Assembly: GCF_012035195.1 (NCBI RefSeq)
Contig: NZ_JAAVJH010000001.1
Span: 310,001-374,000 of the forward strand
Source of the DNA: Sphingomonas corticis
GTDB lineage: Bacteria; Pseudomonadota; Alphaproteobacteria; Sphingomonadales; Sphingomonadaceae
Reading direction: 5' to 3'
DNA length: 64,000 bases
The notes beneath the pieces are model-generated. The model did no database searches. It saw nothing but the letters and a program-made list of their open reading frames with translations, and was not told the origin of the DNA. The translations under genes and the position numbers were made by a program. Below are positions 46,592-56,014 of the stretch, piece by piece; the stretch's first letter is position 1; every line of letters starts with the position of its first letter.

Positions 46592-47983
46592 TCACCCGCC
46601 CAGCATCGCCTCCGGTCGCACCACCCGGTCGAACGTCGCCTCGTCCACCAGCCCGAGCGCCAGGCCCGCCTGCTTCAGCGTCAGCCCTTCCTCGTGCGCG
46701 TGCTTGGCGATCTTCGCCGCGGCGTCGTAGCCGATCTCCGGCGCCAGGGCGGTGACGAGCATCAGCGACCGGTCGAGCAGCTCGGCGATCCGCCCGCGGT
46801 TCGCCGCCAGCCCCTCGACGCAGCGCTCGGCGAAGGTGGCGCACCCGGTCGCCAGCAGGTCGATCGAGCGCAGCACCGCCGCGCCGATCATCGGCTTGAA
46901 GACGTTCAGCTCGAGATGGCCCTGCGCCCCGCCCACGGTGATCGCGACATGGTTGCCCATCACCTGCGCGGCGACCATGGTCAGCATCTCCGCCTGCGTC
47001 GGGTTCACCTTTCCCGGCATGATCGAGCTGCCCGGCTCGTTCGCCGGCAGGTCCAGCTCGCCGAGACCGCAGCGCGGGCCGGAGCCGAGCAGGCGGATGT
47101 CGTTGGCGATCTTCGTCGCCGCCACCGCCAGCGTGTTGAGGACGCCGGACAGATGAACCAGCGGATCGTGGCTCGCCAGCGCCTCGAATGTGTTCTCCGC
47201 GGGCGAGAAGGCGATGCCGGTGATGCCGCGCAGCTCGGCGCAGACGTCCTTGGCGAACCCCCTGGGCGCGTTGAGGCCGGTGCCGACCGCGGTGCCGCCC
47301 TGCGCCAGCCGGTCGGTGCCGTGCTCCACCGCGGGCTCGATCCGCATCAGGCAGCGGTGGACCTGGTGCGCGTAGCCGGAGAATTCCTGGCCGAGCGTCA
47401 GCGGCGTCGCGTCCTGCAGGTGGGTCCGCCCGATCTTCACCACGTCGTGCCATTCCTGCGCTTTGGCGTCGAGCGCGACGTGCAGCCGCTCCACCGCGGG
47501 GATCAGTCGGCGCCGCACCGCGATGGAGCAGGCGACGTGGATCGCGGTAGGGAAGCTGTCGTTCGACGATTGCCCGCGATTGACGTCGTCGTTGGGGTGG
47601 ACCGGCGCCTTGCCGCCGCGCGTGCCCGCCAGCACCTCGTTGGCGCGCCCGGCGATCACCTCGTTGACGTTCATGTTCGTCTGCGTGCCGCTGCCGGTCT
47701 GCCAGATCGCGAGCGGGAACTGGTCGTCCAGCTTCCCCCCGGCCACCTCCGCCGCCGCGGCCTCGATCGCCTCCGCCTTCTCCGCCTCCAGCCCGTGCCG
47801 CCGGTTCACCCGCGCCGCCGCCTGCTTCACCAGCGCCAGCGCGTGGACGATCTCGATCGGCATCCGCTCGCGCGCGCCGAAGGGAAAATTCTCCAGGCTG
47901 CGCTGCGTCTGCGCGCCCCAATAGGCGTCGGCGGGGACCTCGACGGGGCCGATCGAGTCGGTTTCGGTGCGGGTAGCGGTCAT
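46592..47983 (-). CDS. fumC: Fumarate hydratase class II
   Basis: 463 residues. Signature GSSIMPGKVNPTQAE, TGSGTQTNMNVNEVI and HPNDDVNRGQSSNDSFPTA identify FumC. It hydrates fumarate to malate in the TCA cycle and needs no iron-sulfur cluster. First gene before the two small proteins. Confidence 0.97.
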   Translation of the reverse strand: MTATRTETDSIGPVEVPADAYWGAQTQRSLENFPFGARERMPIEIVHALALVKQAAARVNRRHGLEAEKAEAIEAAAAEVAGGKLDDQFPLAIWQTGSGTQTNMNVNEVIAGRANEVLAGTRGGKAPVHPNDDVNRGQSSNDSFPTAIHVACSIAVRRRLIPAVERLHVALDAKAQEWHDVVKIGRTHLQDATPLTLGQEFSGYAHQVHRCLMRIEPAVEHGTDRLAQGGTAVGTGLNAPRGFAKDVCAELRGITGIAFSPAENTFEALASHDPLVHLSGVLNTLAVAATKIANDIRLLGSGPRCGLGELDLPANEPGSSIMPGKVNPTQAEMLTMVAAQVMGNHVAITVGGAQGHLELNVFKPMIGAAVLRSIDLLATGCATFAERCVEGLAANRGRIAELLDRSLMLVTALAPEIGYDAAAKIAKHAHEEGLTLKQAGLALGLVDEATFDRVVRPEAMLGG

Positions 47984-47996
47984 GCGCGCTCCTTAT

Positions 47997-48034
47997 CCTC
48001 CCCGGTACGGGGAGGGGGACCATGCGAAGCATGG
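47997..48034. repeat. Paired palindromes upstream of fumC
   Basis: CCTCCCCG/CGGGGAGG (47997-48015) is followed by CCATGCGAAGCATGG (48020-48034). The first copy is the same CCTCCCCGG...GGGGAGG motif as at 56015-56039. Confidence 0.6.
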
Positions 48035-48088
48035 TGGAGGGGGAAAGCCTCGAACGCTACAGCGGCAAGGTCGTTTCCCGCGCCGGGC

Positions 48089-48113
48089 CGTCATGGGAAC
48101 AAGTCCCATGACG
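48089..48113. repeat. Ten-base-pair perfect palindrome in the fumC-sspB gap
   Basis: CGTCATGGGA (48089-48098) and TCCCATGACG (48104-48113) pair exactly over 10 bp around ACAAG. Another hairpin, GGCGGCC/GGCCGCC, follows at 48119-48135. Confidence 0.7.
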
Positions 48114-48165
48114 TCGAAGGCGGCCGATGGCCGCCCCGGCCGAGCCGGCGCGTCGCCTCGCGATC

Positions 48166-48189
48166 GGCGCGTAGCCGAAGCTACGCGCC
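48166..48189 (-). terminator. sspB terminator hairpin with UUCG loop
   Basis: On the minus strand, read after the sspB stop (48198), GGCGCGTAGC-TTCG-GCTACGCGCC is a perfect 10-bp stem closed by C(UUCG)G, an exceptionally stable tetraloop. It starts 8 nt after the stop. There is no T-run. Confidence 0.65.
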
Positions 48190-48197
48190 TCGCACCG

Positions 48198-48683
48198 TCA
48201 CTTCTTGCGCTTGAAATCCACCGCCACGACGTTCGAGCCGTCCTCGACCGGCGCCGCCACCGGCCCGTCGTTCTCCGCCGGGTCGTGCCCGCCCGGCCCG
48301 TCGCCCGGCCCTTCCTGCGCCTGGAAACGCAGTTCGAAGTTCACCGTCGGATCGTGGAAGCCGGTGATCGCCGAATAGGGGATGACCAGCTTGGACGGCA
48401 CCTGGTTGAACGACAGGCCGACGGAGAACTTCTGAGCGTCGACGGCGAGGTCCCAGAAGCGGTTCTGCAGGACGATCGTCATCTCGTCGGGGAACCGCTC
48501 GATCAGCCGCGCCGGAATGTCGACTCCCGGCGCCTGCGTCTTGAAGGTGATGTAGAAATGGTGGTCGCCGGGCAGGCCGCCCGATTCGGCCACCGTGCCG
48601 AGCACGCGCCCCACCACGGCGCGCAGCGCTTCCTGCACGATCTCGTCGTAGGGGATCAGGCTGTCGGGCAACATGTCACTCAT
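48198..48683 (-). CDS. SspB-family ClpXP adaptor
   Basis: 161 residues. It starts MSDMLPDSLIPYDEIVQEALRAVV and contains HFYITFKTQAPGVDIP, LRAVVG and VGLSFNQVPSKLVIPYSAITGFHDP, the core of the alphaproteobacterial SspB family. A long acidic/Pro tail ends in the KRKK basic tip. SspB tethers ssrA-tagged or other substrates to ClpXP. SmpB is also encoded in this window at 29.9 kb, though not adjacent. Divergent from hisB. Confidence 0.88.
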   Translation of the reverse strand: MSDMLPDSLIPYDEIVQEALRAVVGRVLGTVAESGGLPGDHHFYITFKTQAPGVDIPARLIERFPDEMTIVLQNRFWDLAVDAQKFSVGLSFNQVPSKLVIPYSAITGFHDPTVNFELRFQAQEGPGDGPGGHDPAENDGPVAAPVEDGSNVVAVDFKRKK

Positions 48684-48756
48684 CGCCACTATGGGTAACG
48701 CCCTGACGGTGACGGTCAAGATTGCATGAGCCGCCGCGCGCGCTATGGCACCGGCC

Positions 48757-49344
48757 ATGCGCACCGCCACGCTTCGCCGCGCCACCAGCGAAACAGAAAT
48801 CGACGTCGCCGTGAACCTGGACGGCACCGGCGTCTACGAGATCGCGACCGGGGTCGGCTTCTTCGACCATATGCTGGAGCAACTCTCGCGCCACTCGCTG
48901 ATCGACATCCAGGTGACGACGCGCGGCGACCTGCACATCGACCAGCATCACACGGTGGAGGATACCGCGCTGGCGCTGGGCGCCGCGGTGGCGCAGGCGC
49001 TGGCGGACAAGCGCGGCATCCGCCGCTACGGCGACGCGCTGTCGCCGATGGACGAGACGCTCACCCGCGTCGCACTCGACATCTCCGGCCGGCCCTGGCT
49101 GGTGTGGAAGACGCAGTTCACCCAGACGAAGCTGGGCGAGATGGACACCGAGCTGTTCCAGCATTTCTTCCACAGCTTCGCGCAGGCCGCCGGCCTCACG
49201 CTGCACGTCGAGACGCTGTACGGCGAGAACAACCACCATATCGCCGAGAGCGCGTTCAAGGGCCTCGCCCGCGCGCTGCGCGCCGCGGTGGAGATCGACC
49301 CGCGCAAGGCGGACGCGATCCCGTCGACCAAGGGGATCCTGTGA
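48757..49344 (+). CDS. hisB: Imidazoleglycerol-phosphate dehydratase
   Basis: 195 residues. [22 protein letters not shown] and [17 protein letters not shown] carry the metal-binding His residues. This is the single-domain form without the phosphatase. Step six of histidine synthesis. The ATG at 48757 is preferred; 48745 is in frame but leaves an extra MAPA. Overlaps the YciI gene by 4 bp. Confidence 0.95.
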   Translation: MRTATLRRATSETEIDVAVNLDGTGVYEIATGVGFFDHMLEQLSRHSLIDIQVTTRGDLHIDQHHTVEDTALALGAAVAQALADKRGIRRYGDALSPMDETLTRVALDISGRPWLVWKTQFTQTKLGEMDTELFQHFFHSFAQAAGLTLHVETLYGENNHHIAESAFKGLARALRAAVEIDPRKADAIPSTKGIL

Positions 49345-49652
49345 GCGGCTATCGCGCGGCCGGCTCGCTGTGCGCGGTGGTGCTCAGCTACGTCCGCCCG
49401 CTGGACGAGGTGGACGCGCTGATGCCCGCGCACGTCGCCTGGCTGGAGGCGGGGTTCGCCGAGGGCGCGTTCCTCGTCGCCGGGCGGCGCGATCCGCGGA
49501 CCGGCGGCGTGATCCTGATGCGCGGCACCGCGGACGACGTCGCGGCGGCGGCGGCGACCGACCCGTTCGTGACGGGCGGCGTCGCCACGGTGGAGGTGAT
49601 CGCCTTCAACGCCAGCTTCGCCCAGCCGGACCTCGCAGGGCTGCTGGCATGA
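49341..49652 (+). CDS. YciI-like protein inserted in the his operon
   Basis: 103 residues from a GTG overlapping the hisB stop. [19 protein letters not shown] and [21 protein letters not shown] match the YciI family (dimeric alpha/beta barrel). YciI proteins have uncertain function. Overlaps hisH by 4 bp, so it is translated with the his genes. Confidence 0.88.
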   Translation: MSGYRAAGSLCAVVLSYVRPLDEVDALMPAHVAWLEAGFAEGAFLVAGRRDPRTGGVILMRGTADDVAAAAATDPFVTGGVATVEVIAFNASFAQPDLAGLLA

Positions 49653-50266
49653 CGCTGGCGCTGATCGACTATCAGGCGGGCAACCTCCACTCGGTCGCCA
49701 ACGCGCTCGCCGCGGCGGGTTGCGCCGACCTGGCCGTCACCGCCGATCCCGCCGCCGTGGCGCGGGCGGACCGGATCGTGCTGCCCGGGGTCGGCGCATT
49801 CGGCGCCTGTGCCGCGGCGCTGCGCGGGGTGCCGGGCCTGGTGGAGGCGCTGGAGCGGCGCGTCCTCGGCGAGGCGGCGCCCTTCCTCGGCATCTGCGTG
49901 GGGATGCAGCTGATGGCGGACGCGGGGGAGGAGCACGGCACGCACGCCGGGCTGGGCTGGATACCGGGCCGCGTCCGCCGGCTCGATCCCGGCGCCACGG
50001 AGGCGAAGGTGCCGCACATGGGCTGGAACGACGTCGTCCCGCTCGCCGATCACCCGCTGATCGTGCGCGGCGAGGCCTATTTCCTGCACAGCTACGCCTT
50101 CGAGGGCGCCGGCGATCGGGATAGCGTGGTCGCCACCACCGACCACGCCGGCCCCGTCACCGCCGCCGTCGCGCGCGACAATCTGGTCGGCGTCCAGTTC
50201 CATCCGGAAAAGAGCCAGCGCTACGGCCTGGCGCTGCTCGAGAGGTTCCTCGCATGGAAGCCGTGA
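49649..50266 (+). CDS. hisH: Imidazole glycerol phosphate synthase, glutaminase subunit
   Basis: 205 residues. Class I glutamine amidotransferase: [10 protein letters not shown] start, oxyanion motif LPGVGAFG, nucleophile in LGICVGMQ and the His/Glu pair in QFHPEKSQ. It supplies ammonia to HisF. Overlaps hisA by 13 bp. Confidence 0.96.
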   Translation: MTLALIDYQAGNLHSVANALAAAGCADLAVTADPAAVARADRIVLPGVGAFGACAAALRGVPGLVEALERRVLGEAAPFLGICVGMQLMADAGEEHGTHAGLGWIPGRVRRLDPGATEAKVPHMGWNDVVPLADHPLIVRGEAYFLHSYAFEGAGDRDSVVATTDHAGPVTAAVARDNLVGVQFHPEKSQRYGLALLERFLAWKP

Positions 50267-51018
50267 CGGCGCCGCTGATCGTCTTTCCCGCCATCGACCT
50301 GAAGGCGGGGCAGGTCGTCCGCCTGGCCGAGGGCGACATGGATCGCGCCACCGTCTACGGCGACGACCCCGCGCACCAGGCGACGCTGTTCGCCGCGGCG
50401 GGCGCGGGGCACCTCCACGTCGTCGACCTCGACGGCGCCTTCGCCGGCGAGAGCGTCAACGGCGGGGCGGTGCGCGCCATCGTCGCCGCCTTTCCCGGGT
50501 ACGTTCAGCTGGGCGGCGGCATCCGCACGCCGCAGAGCGTGGAGGCATGGTTCGACGCCGGCGTCGCGCGCGTCGTGATCGGCACCGCCGCGCTGGAGCG
50601 GCCGCAGTTCGTGCGCGACATGGCCGCGGCCTTTCCCGGCGGCATCGTCGTGGCGGTGGACGCGCGCGACGGCATGGTCGCGACCAAGGGCTGGGCCGAC
50701 GTGTCCACCACCAGCGTCGTCGATCTCGCGCGACGGTTCGAGGATGCGGGCGTCGCGGCGCTGCTGTTCACCGACGTCGGCCGCGACGGGCTGTTGAAGG
50801 GGTGCAACGTGGAGGCGACGGTGGACCTCGCCCGCGCGGTGGACATTCCGGTGATCGCCAGCGGCGGCGTCGCCGGCATCGCCGACATCCACCTGCTGGC
50901 GATCCACGCGCGCGCCAATGGAGCGAAGGGCGGGATCGAGGGGGTCATCACCGGCCGCGCGCTCTACGACGGCCGGCTGGACCTTGCCGCCGCGATCAGC
51001 GTGGCCGCCGCGGCCTAG
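50254..51018 (+). CDS. hisA: ProFAR isomerase HisA
   Basis: 254 residues. [18 protein letters not shown] gives the first catalytic Asp, and [15 protein letters not shown] the second. TIM barrel with [10 protein letters not shown] and ASGGVAGI phosphate loops. Converts ProFAR to PRFAR in histidine synthesis. A second possible start (VTAPLIV) is at 50263. The 3' end overlaps the convergent gene by 4 bp. Confidence 0.96.
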   Translation: MEAVTAPLIVFPAIDLKAGQVVRLAEGDMDRATVYGDDPAHQATLFAAAGAGHLHVVDLDGAFAGESVNGGAVRAIVAAFPGYVQLGGGIRTPQSVEAWFDAGVARVVIGTAALERPQFVRDMAAAFPGGIVVAVDARDGMVATKGWADVSTTSVVDLARRFEDAGVAALLFTDVGRDGLLKGCNVEATVDLARAVDIPVIASGGVAGIADIHLLAIHARANGAKGGIEGVITGRALYDGRLDLAAAISVAAAA

Positions 51019-51821
51019 CTTGCGATCAATCGCCGCATCGCCGTCGCCGCCCCGGCGGCGTCGGGCAGGCCGGTGAGATCGACCGCCTCGACGTTCGACG
51101 TGCCTTTCCGCACCGTCACCGCCACCCAGCCGCGGCGACTCCGGTGATCTTCGCCGTTCTCCACCAGCGTCACGTCGACGATCGCGTCGGCGTCGATCGC
51201 GCGATACACCTCCGCGCGCAACGGGTGCAGCCAGGCGATCCGGCGATCGGTGACGACCAAGGTGCCGGCCACGTCGCGCGCCCACTCGGCCAGCGCCGAC
51301 GCGCCGACGGTGGCGGCGAAGAACAGCACGCCGCCGAAGACGAAGAGCAGCGCGAAACTGAAGAGCAGCTTCTCGCCCAGCATGCCGTCGCCGGTCCACA
51401 GCCTCGTCGTCAGCAGGCCGAACACCATCATGACCGCGCCGACGCCCGCCAGCGCCAGCAACCGGCCCGCGCCGATGGCGTGCAGCCCGCGCCGCCCGCG
51501 CCACCGCACGGGCTCGCCGAGCGCGAGGCCCGCCGCGACGGAGACTTCGGCCCGGTCGGAGAGCAATCGGCGCAGGTTGGCGACCAGCCCGGCGGCGGCG
51601 ACGACGATACACGGCACCAGCAGGGCAAGCAGCGGGACCTGGACATAGAGGGTCGGCACCACGAGCCCGCCCCGGCGCCGCCCGATCCACGCCGGCCCCT
51701 CCGCCGTGACGGTCAGCCACGCCATCGCCACCAGCAGCGCCAGCACCAGCGCGCCGCCGGCCACGCCGGCCTTCGCCATCAGCCGCCGCGCCGATCGCAG
51801 ATGTCGCCGCCCGCCCGTCAT
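51015..51821 (-). CDS. Membrane protein with PH-like C-terminal domain
   Basis: 268 residues. Four hydrophobic segments at about residues 18-36, 52-75, 105-122 and 132-152. The C-terminal part ([34 protein letters not shown]) looks like a bacterial PH (bPH) domain. No function known. An internal start at 51779 (MAKAGVAGG) is possible. It splits the his genes on the opposite strand. Confidence 0.7.
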   Translation of the reverse strand: MTGGRRHLRSARRLMAKAGVAGGALVLALLVAMAWLTVTAEGPAWIGRRRGGLVVPTLYVQVPLLALLVPCIVVAAAGLVANLRRLLSDRAEVSVAAGLALGEPVRWRGRRGLHAIGAGRLLALAGVGAVMMVFGLLTTRLWTGDGMLGEKLLFSFALLFVFGGVLFFAATVGASALAEWARDVAGTLVVTDRRIAWLHPLRAEVYRAIDADAIVDVTLVENGEDHRSRRGWVAVTVRKGTSNVEAVDLTGLPDAAGAATAMRRLIAS

Positions 51822-52138
51822 CGTCACCCCCGCCGCCCGCCTTGTCGCGAAGCGCGACGGGCGGCGCAACCCCGTCGATCCTCCGACGAGGCCGGCCACG
51901 CCTTCGACGTCGTCGCTCGGGCCGGTTCCGGGATGACGGAGGCCCCTCGCTGCTAGCGTTACCGGATCAGGTGGGATCACCGGCACGGTGGTGATTTCGG
52001 CGTGCTGCAAGGCAAGAGGAGGGAGCGATGCTGAAGCATCGTGACCGACGAGCAACGCCGCAGCTCGCCGAAAGCGCCCCGCCGCACAGCGGTCGTCCGC
52101 GGGACGATGACGGTGGTTCAACCTGGTCCGGTAACGCT
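51822..52138. other. Intergenic gap between two minus-strand genes
   Basis: 317 bp with no convincing gene. It includes half of the GTCAT-type repeat (GGGATGACGG near 51930) and, on the plus strand, a near-perfect ribosome-binding site (GAGGAGGGA, 52016-52024) 3 nt before an ATG at 52028. The frame that starts there is antisense to the DUF4019 gene. Confidence 0.5.
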
Positions 52139-52906
52139 CTAGGCGATCGTCACGCCGACGACCCGCCACTCGCCGTCCTCGCGCTCCAGCGACACGGTCT
52201 CCACCGCCTCCGCCTTGTTGGCGAAGCGCGTGCGGAACTTGACGACCTCATAGCCGGCAGGCGGGGCGGGCAGTTCCTCCTGGCTGGCGAAGGTGCGCGA
52301 CAGCGCGGCACCGAGCGGCACGCGCACCTTCTGCGAGACGTCCGCCCACACCCTGGCGGTGTTCAGCTTGCGAAACGCGGTGCCGGTCGCGCGATAGCTC
52401 TCGTCCCACCGGCCCTGGTCGACCAGCGTCAGGAACCGCTCGGCCGCGGCGACGACTGCGGGATCGCTCGCCTGCGCGGCGGCCGGCGGCGCTTGGGGTG
52501 CGGTGGCGACGGGAAGCGCGCCGGACAGCGCGAGCAGGCCGAGGAGGATGGTCATGACGGTGGCTCCGATGATGAAGGGGGAAAGCCGGCGCCGCGCCGG
52601 CCCCGCGCCGCCCGGCGACGCCGCTTCCGTCTCCTCCGTCGGGGGCGCCGCGTCCTCCCCCAACGTGCTGTACACAGGATTCTGATGGGGCCGCTCGCCC
52701 TCCGCCTCGAGCAGCAGTCGCGCCGCTTCCCGGCTGCTCGATACCGCCATCTTGCGCCGCGCCTCGCGCAGCCGCTCGTTGATCGTGTGGACGGACAGGT
52801 TCAGCGCGCGCGCCGTCGATTTCGCGTCATGCCCGCGCACGATCAGGCGAAGTGTCTGCTTCTCCTTTTCCGTCAAGGACCAGAGATCGTCCGCCCGCGT
52901 CATCAT
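52139..52906 (-). CDS. LuxR-type HTH, membrane anchor and DUF4019 protein
   Basis: 255 residues. Residues about 7-60 are a LuxR/GerE-type HTH ([36 protein letters not shown] in blocks). A linker and one membrane segment (about 112-133, [19 protein letters not shown]) follow. The C-terminal DUF4019 domain (about 150-255) would be periplasmic. The topology is ToxR-like: cytoplasmic DNA-binding head, membrane anchor, external domain. No known target. Confidence 0.8.
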   Translation of the reverse strand: MMTRADDLWSLTEKEKQTLRLIVRGHDAKSTARALNLSVHTINERLREARRKMAVSSSREAARLLLEAEGERPHQNPVYSTLGEDAAPPTEETEAASPGGAGPARRRLSPFIIGATVMTILLGLLALSGALPVATAPQAPPAAAQASDPAVVAAAERFLTLVDQGRWDESYRATGTAFRKLNTARVWADVSQKVRVPLGAALSRTFASQEELPAPPAGYEVVKFRTRFANKAEAVETVSLEREDGEWRVVGVTIA

Positions 52907-53016
52907 GCCGCTCGCTACGGCGCGCACGGCGGGGCAGCTACCCCAAAAAAATCGTAGCCACCTTCCCCCCGCGGCGGCGCTTGCCCTTGCCGCCCCCCGC
53001 GGGCATGGCGCGCCGC

Positions 53017-53778
53017 ATGACCGTGCGTGCCCGTGTGATCCCCTGCCTCGACGTGTCGAACGGCCGCGTGGTGAAGGGCGTCAACTTCGTCGACCTGATC
53101 GACGCCGGCGACCCGGTGGAGCAGGCGCGCGCCTATGACGCCGCGGGCGCGGACGAATTGTGCTTCCTCGACATCGGGGCCAGTCACGAGGGACGCGACA
53201 CGATCGTCGACGTGGTGCGGCGGACCGCGGCGGTGTGCTTCATGCCGCTGACGGTCGGCGGCGGCGTGCGCAGCGCCGACGACGCGCGCGCGCTGCTGCT
53301 GGCGGGTGCCGACAAGGTGGCGGTGAACAGCGCCGCCGTGGCCCGGCCCGAACTGGTCGCCGACATCGCCGAGCGGTTCGGCAGCCAGTGCTGCGTCGCC
53401 AGCGTGGATGCGCGCCGGACGGGTGATCGCTGGGAGGTGTTCACCCACGGCGGGCGGCGCGCCACCGGGATCGACGCGGTGGAGCACGCGCTGCGGCTGG
53501 CGGTGCTGGGCGCGGGCGAGCTGCTGGTGACGTCGATGGATCGCGACGGCACGCGCGACGGCTACGATCTCGCGCTGATCCGCGCCATCGCCGATCGCAC
53601 GGCGGTGCCGGTGGTCGCCTCCGGCGGTGTCGGCACGCTCGACCATCTCGTCGCAGGCATCACTCAGGGCCACGCCTCCGCCGTTCTCGCCGCCTCGATC
53701 TTCCACTTCGGCGAGGCAAGCGTGGCGGACGCGCATCGTGCGCTGGCGGCGGCGGGTGTCCCGGTTCGGGCGGACTGA
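53017..53778 (+). CDS. hisF: Imidazole glycerol phosphate synthase, cyclase subunit
   Basis: 253 residues. [38 protein letters not shown] and the catalytic Asp in [13 protein letters not shown]. It joins with HisH to form IGP and AICAR. The start 53017 gives the usual [12 protein letters not shown]. No hisE follows, so it must lie elsewhere. Confidence 0.96.
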   Translation: MTVRARVIPCLDVSNGRVVKGVNFVDLIDAGDPVEQARAYDAAGADELCFLDIGASHEGRDTIVDVVRRTAAVCFMPLTVGGGVRSADDARALLLAGADKVAVNSAAVARPELVADIAERFGSQCCVASVDARRTGDRWEVFTHGGRRATGIDAVEHALRLAVLGAGELLVTSMDRDGTRDGYDLALIRAIADRTAVPVVASGGVGTLDHLVAGITQGHASAVLAASIFHFGEASVADAHRALAAAGVPVRAD

Positions 53779-53853
53779 CGCGCACGCTCGCCACCACTGT
53801 CGTCAACCTGTAACATAGCGCAGGCTAAGCGCCCCTTCAGACTGCACGAGTCC

Positions 53854-54984
53854 ATGACGATCCGACAGACCGCCGCCCTGCCCTACCGCTCCGACGGCGC
53901 GTCGCCCGACGCCGCCGTACGCGTGCTGCTGGTCACCTCGCGCGAGAGCGGGCGGTGGGTGGCGCCCAAGGGCAACATCGCCGCCGGTCACGCCCCCCAC
54001 GCCGCCGCGGCGCGCGAGGCGGAGGAGGAGGCGGGCGTGGTCGGCGCGGTGTGCCCGGTGCCGCTCGGCAGCTACCGCTACCGCAAGCGGCGCGGCAGCG
54101 GGGCGTCGCTGCTGATCGACGTGGACGTCTTCCCGCTCGCGGTCACGCGCGAGCTGGAGGAGTGGAAGGAAATGCACCAGCGGCAGCGCCGCTGGTTCTC
54201 GCTCGCCGAGGCGGCGGAGGCGGTGGACGAACCGGACCTGAGGGAGCTGTTCCGCAGCTTCAATCCGGCCGAGTTCCGCGCCGCCGTCCGCCGCAGCGGG
54301 CGGCCGGGGGTTCCGGCATTGGCAAACGGGAAGGGTTGGATGTTCGCTTGGTTCCAGCGGCTGCTGCCGCGCACGGGCAATTTCTTCGGCATGTTCGAGG
54401 CGCACGCCGCCACGGTGCTGGCCGGCGCGGAGGCGACGGCTCGGCTGTTCCACGGCGGCGCGCACGCGGCCGAGCACGTCCGCGAGATCGCCGAGCGCGA
54501 GCACGAGGCGGACGACATCACCCGCGACGTGCTGAAGACCGTGCGCGCGACGTTCCTGACGCCGTTCGACCGCAGCGCCATCGCCGCGCTGATCGGCGCG
54601 CTGGACGACACGGTGGACGAGATGCACGCCGCCGCCAGCGCCGTCTCGCTCTACGGCGTAACCGATTTCCCGCCGGAGATGCGCGACATGGCGGCGATCG
54701 TGGTCGACGCCGCGCGACTGACGTCGGAGGCGATGCCGCTGCTGCGCGACGTGGCGAAGAATGCCGGGCGCCTGCACGAACTGACCGAGCGGCTGATCCG
54801 CATGGAAGGCCAGGCGGACGAGATCCACGCCGCGGGCCTCCGCCGCGCGCTGTCCGACCACGGCGAGAAGGACACGCTGCGATTCGTCATCGAGCGCGAG
54901 CTCTACAAGCACCTGGAACGCATCACCGACGCGTTCGAGGACGTCGCCGACGAGATCGACGGCATCGTCATCGACCACGCCTGA
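53854..54984 (+). CDS. Nudix hydrolase-DUF47 (PhoU-like) fusion
   Basis: 376 residues in one frame. Residues 1-130 are a DIPP-like Nudix domain: WVAPKGNIAAGHAPH and AAREAEEEAGV, where the first conserved Glu of the Nudix box is His but the REAEEE metal ligands remain. From residue 163 (MFAWFQRLLPRTGNFF) a complete DUF47/PhoU-like domain of about 214 residues follows, with AEREHEADDITRD and RMEGQADEIHAAG. DUF47 usually pairs with PiT transporters; PiT is next (16 bp gap). An internal ATG at 54340 with AAGGG upstream could also make a free DUF47 protein. Confidence 0.88.
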   Translation: MTIRQTAALPYRSDGASPDAAVRVLLVTSRESGRWVAPKGNIAAGHAPHAAAAREAEEEAGVVGAVCPVPLGSYRYRKRRGSGASLLIDVDVFPLAVTRELEEWKEMHQRQRRWFSLAEAAEAVDEPDLRELFRSFNPAEFRAAVRRSGRPGVPALANGKGWMFAWFQRLLPRTGNFFGMFEAHAATVLAGAEATARLFHGGAHAAEHVREIAEREHEADDITRDVLKTVRATFLTPFDRSAIAALIGALDDTVDEMHAAASAVSLYGVTDFPPEMRDMAAIVVDAARLTSEAMPLLRDVAKNAGRLHELTERLIRMEGQADEIHAAGLRRALSDHGEKDTLRFVIERELYKHLERITDAFEDVADEIDGIVIDHA

Positions 54985-55000
54985 TCGGATCCGCCGGACC

Positions 55001-56014
55001 ATGCATCAGCTCGCCTTTCCCCTGCTCGTCGGGCTGATCGCGCTCGCGCTCGCGTTCGACTATCTGAACGGCCTGCACGACGCCGCCAACTCGATCGCCA
55101 CCGTGGTCGCGACGCGGCTGCTGTCGCCCGTCACCGCGGTGGTCTTCGCCGCCTTCTTTAACTTCGCCGCCTATTTCCTCACCCTCGCCTTCCCGCAGCT
55201 GCACGCCGTGGCGGAAACGATCGGCAAGGGGCTGATCGACCAGGAAGTGGTGACGCCCGCCGTCATCTTCGGCGCGCTGGTGGGCGCGATGTTCTGGAAC
55301 GTCGTCACCTGGCTGAAGGGCATCCCGTCGTCGTCCAGCCACGCGCTGATCGGCGGGCTGGTCGGATCGGGCGTCGCGCACGCGGGCTTCACCGGCGTGC
55401 ACTGGGGCGGGCTGAACAAGACGCTGATCGCGATCGTCCTGTCGCCCACGATCGGCATGTTCCTGGCGCTGGGCGTCATGCTGCTGTCCAGCTGGGCGCT
55501 CCACCGCCTGCCCGCGGTGAAGGCGGAGCGGACGTTCCGCACGCTCCACCTCTTCTCCTCGGCCGCCTACTCGCTCAGCCACGGCCTGAACGACGCGCAG
55601 AAGACGATGGGGATCATCACCGTCCTCCTCTACTCGACCGGCTATCTGTCGGGCGAGTTCGAGGTGCCGCACTGGGTGGCGATCAGCTGCTACGTCGCCA
55701 TCGCCTGCGGCACCGCGACCGGCGGGTGGAAGATCATCGAGACGATGGGCAGCCGCATCACGAAGCTGTCGCAGCACCAGGGGTTCAGCGCCTCCACCGC
55801 GGGGTCGATGGTGATCTTCGGCGCCTCCGCGCTGGGCATCCCCGTGTCGACCACGCACACCATCACCGGGTCGATCATCGGCGCGGGCGTCGCGCGGCGC
55901 GCCTCGGCGGTGCGGTGGGGCGTGGCGAAGAACGTGGTGACGGCGTGGATCATCACCATCCCCGCGTCGGCGACGGTGGGCGCATTGTTCTACTCGCTGA
56001 CCACGCTGTTCTGA
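55001..56014 (+). CDS. PiT family inorganic phosphate transporter
   Basis: 337 residues with about nine or ten membrane segments. The two inverted repeats carry the signature motifs FDYLNGLHDAANSIATVVAT and SHGLNDAQKTMG, plus STTHTITGSIIG. It imports phosphate with protons or sodium. The DUF47 partner directly upstream is a regulator of this class by family knowledge. Followed by a hairpin repeat (56015-56039). Confidence 0.95.
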   Translation: MHQLAFPLLVGLIALALAFDYLNGLHDAANSIATVVATRLLSPVTAVVFAAFFNFAAYFLTLAFPQLHAVAETIGKGLIDQEVVTPAVIFGALVGAMFWNVVTWLKGIPSSSSHALIGGLVGSGVAHAGFTGVHWGGLNKTLIAIVLSPTIGMFLALGVMLLSSWALHRLPAVKAERTFRTLHLFSSAAYSLSHGLNDAQKTMGIITVLLYSTGYLSGEFEVPHWVAISCYVAIACGTATGGWKIIETMGSRITKLSQHQGFSASTAGSMVIFGASALGIPVSTTHTITGSIIGAGVARRASAVRWGVAKNVVTAWIITIPASATVGALFYSLTTLF

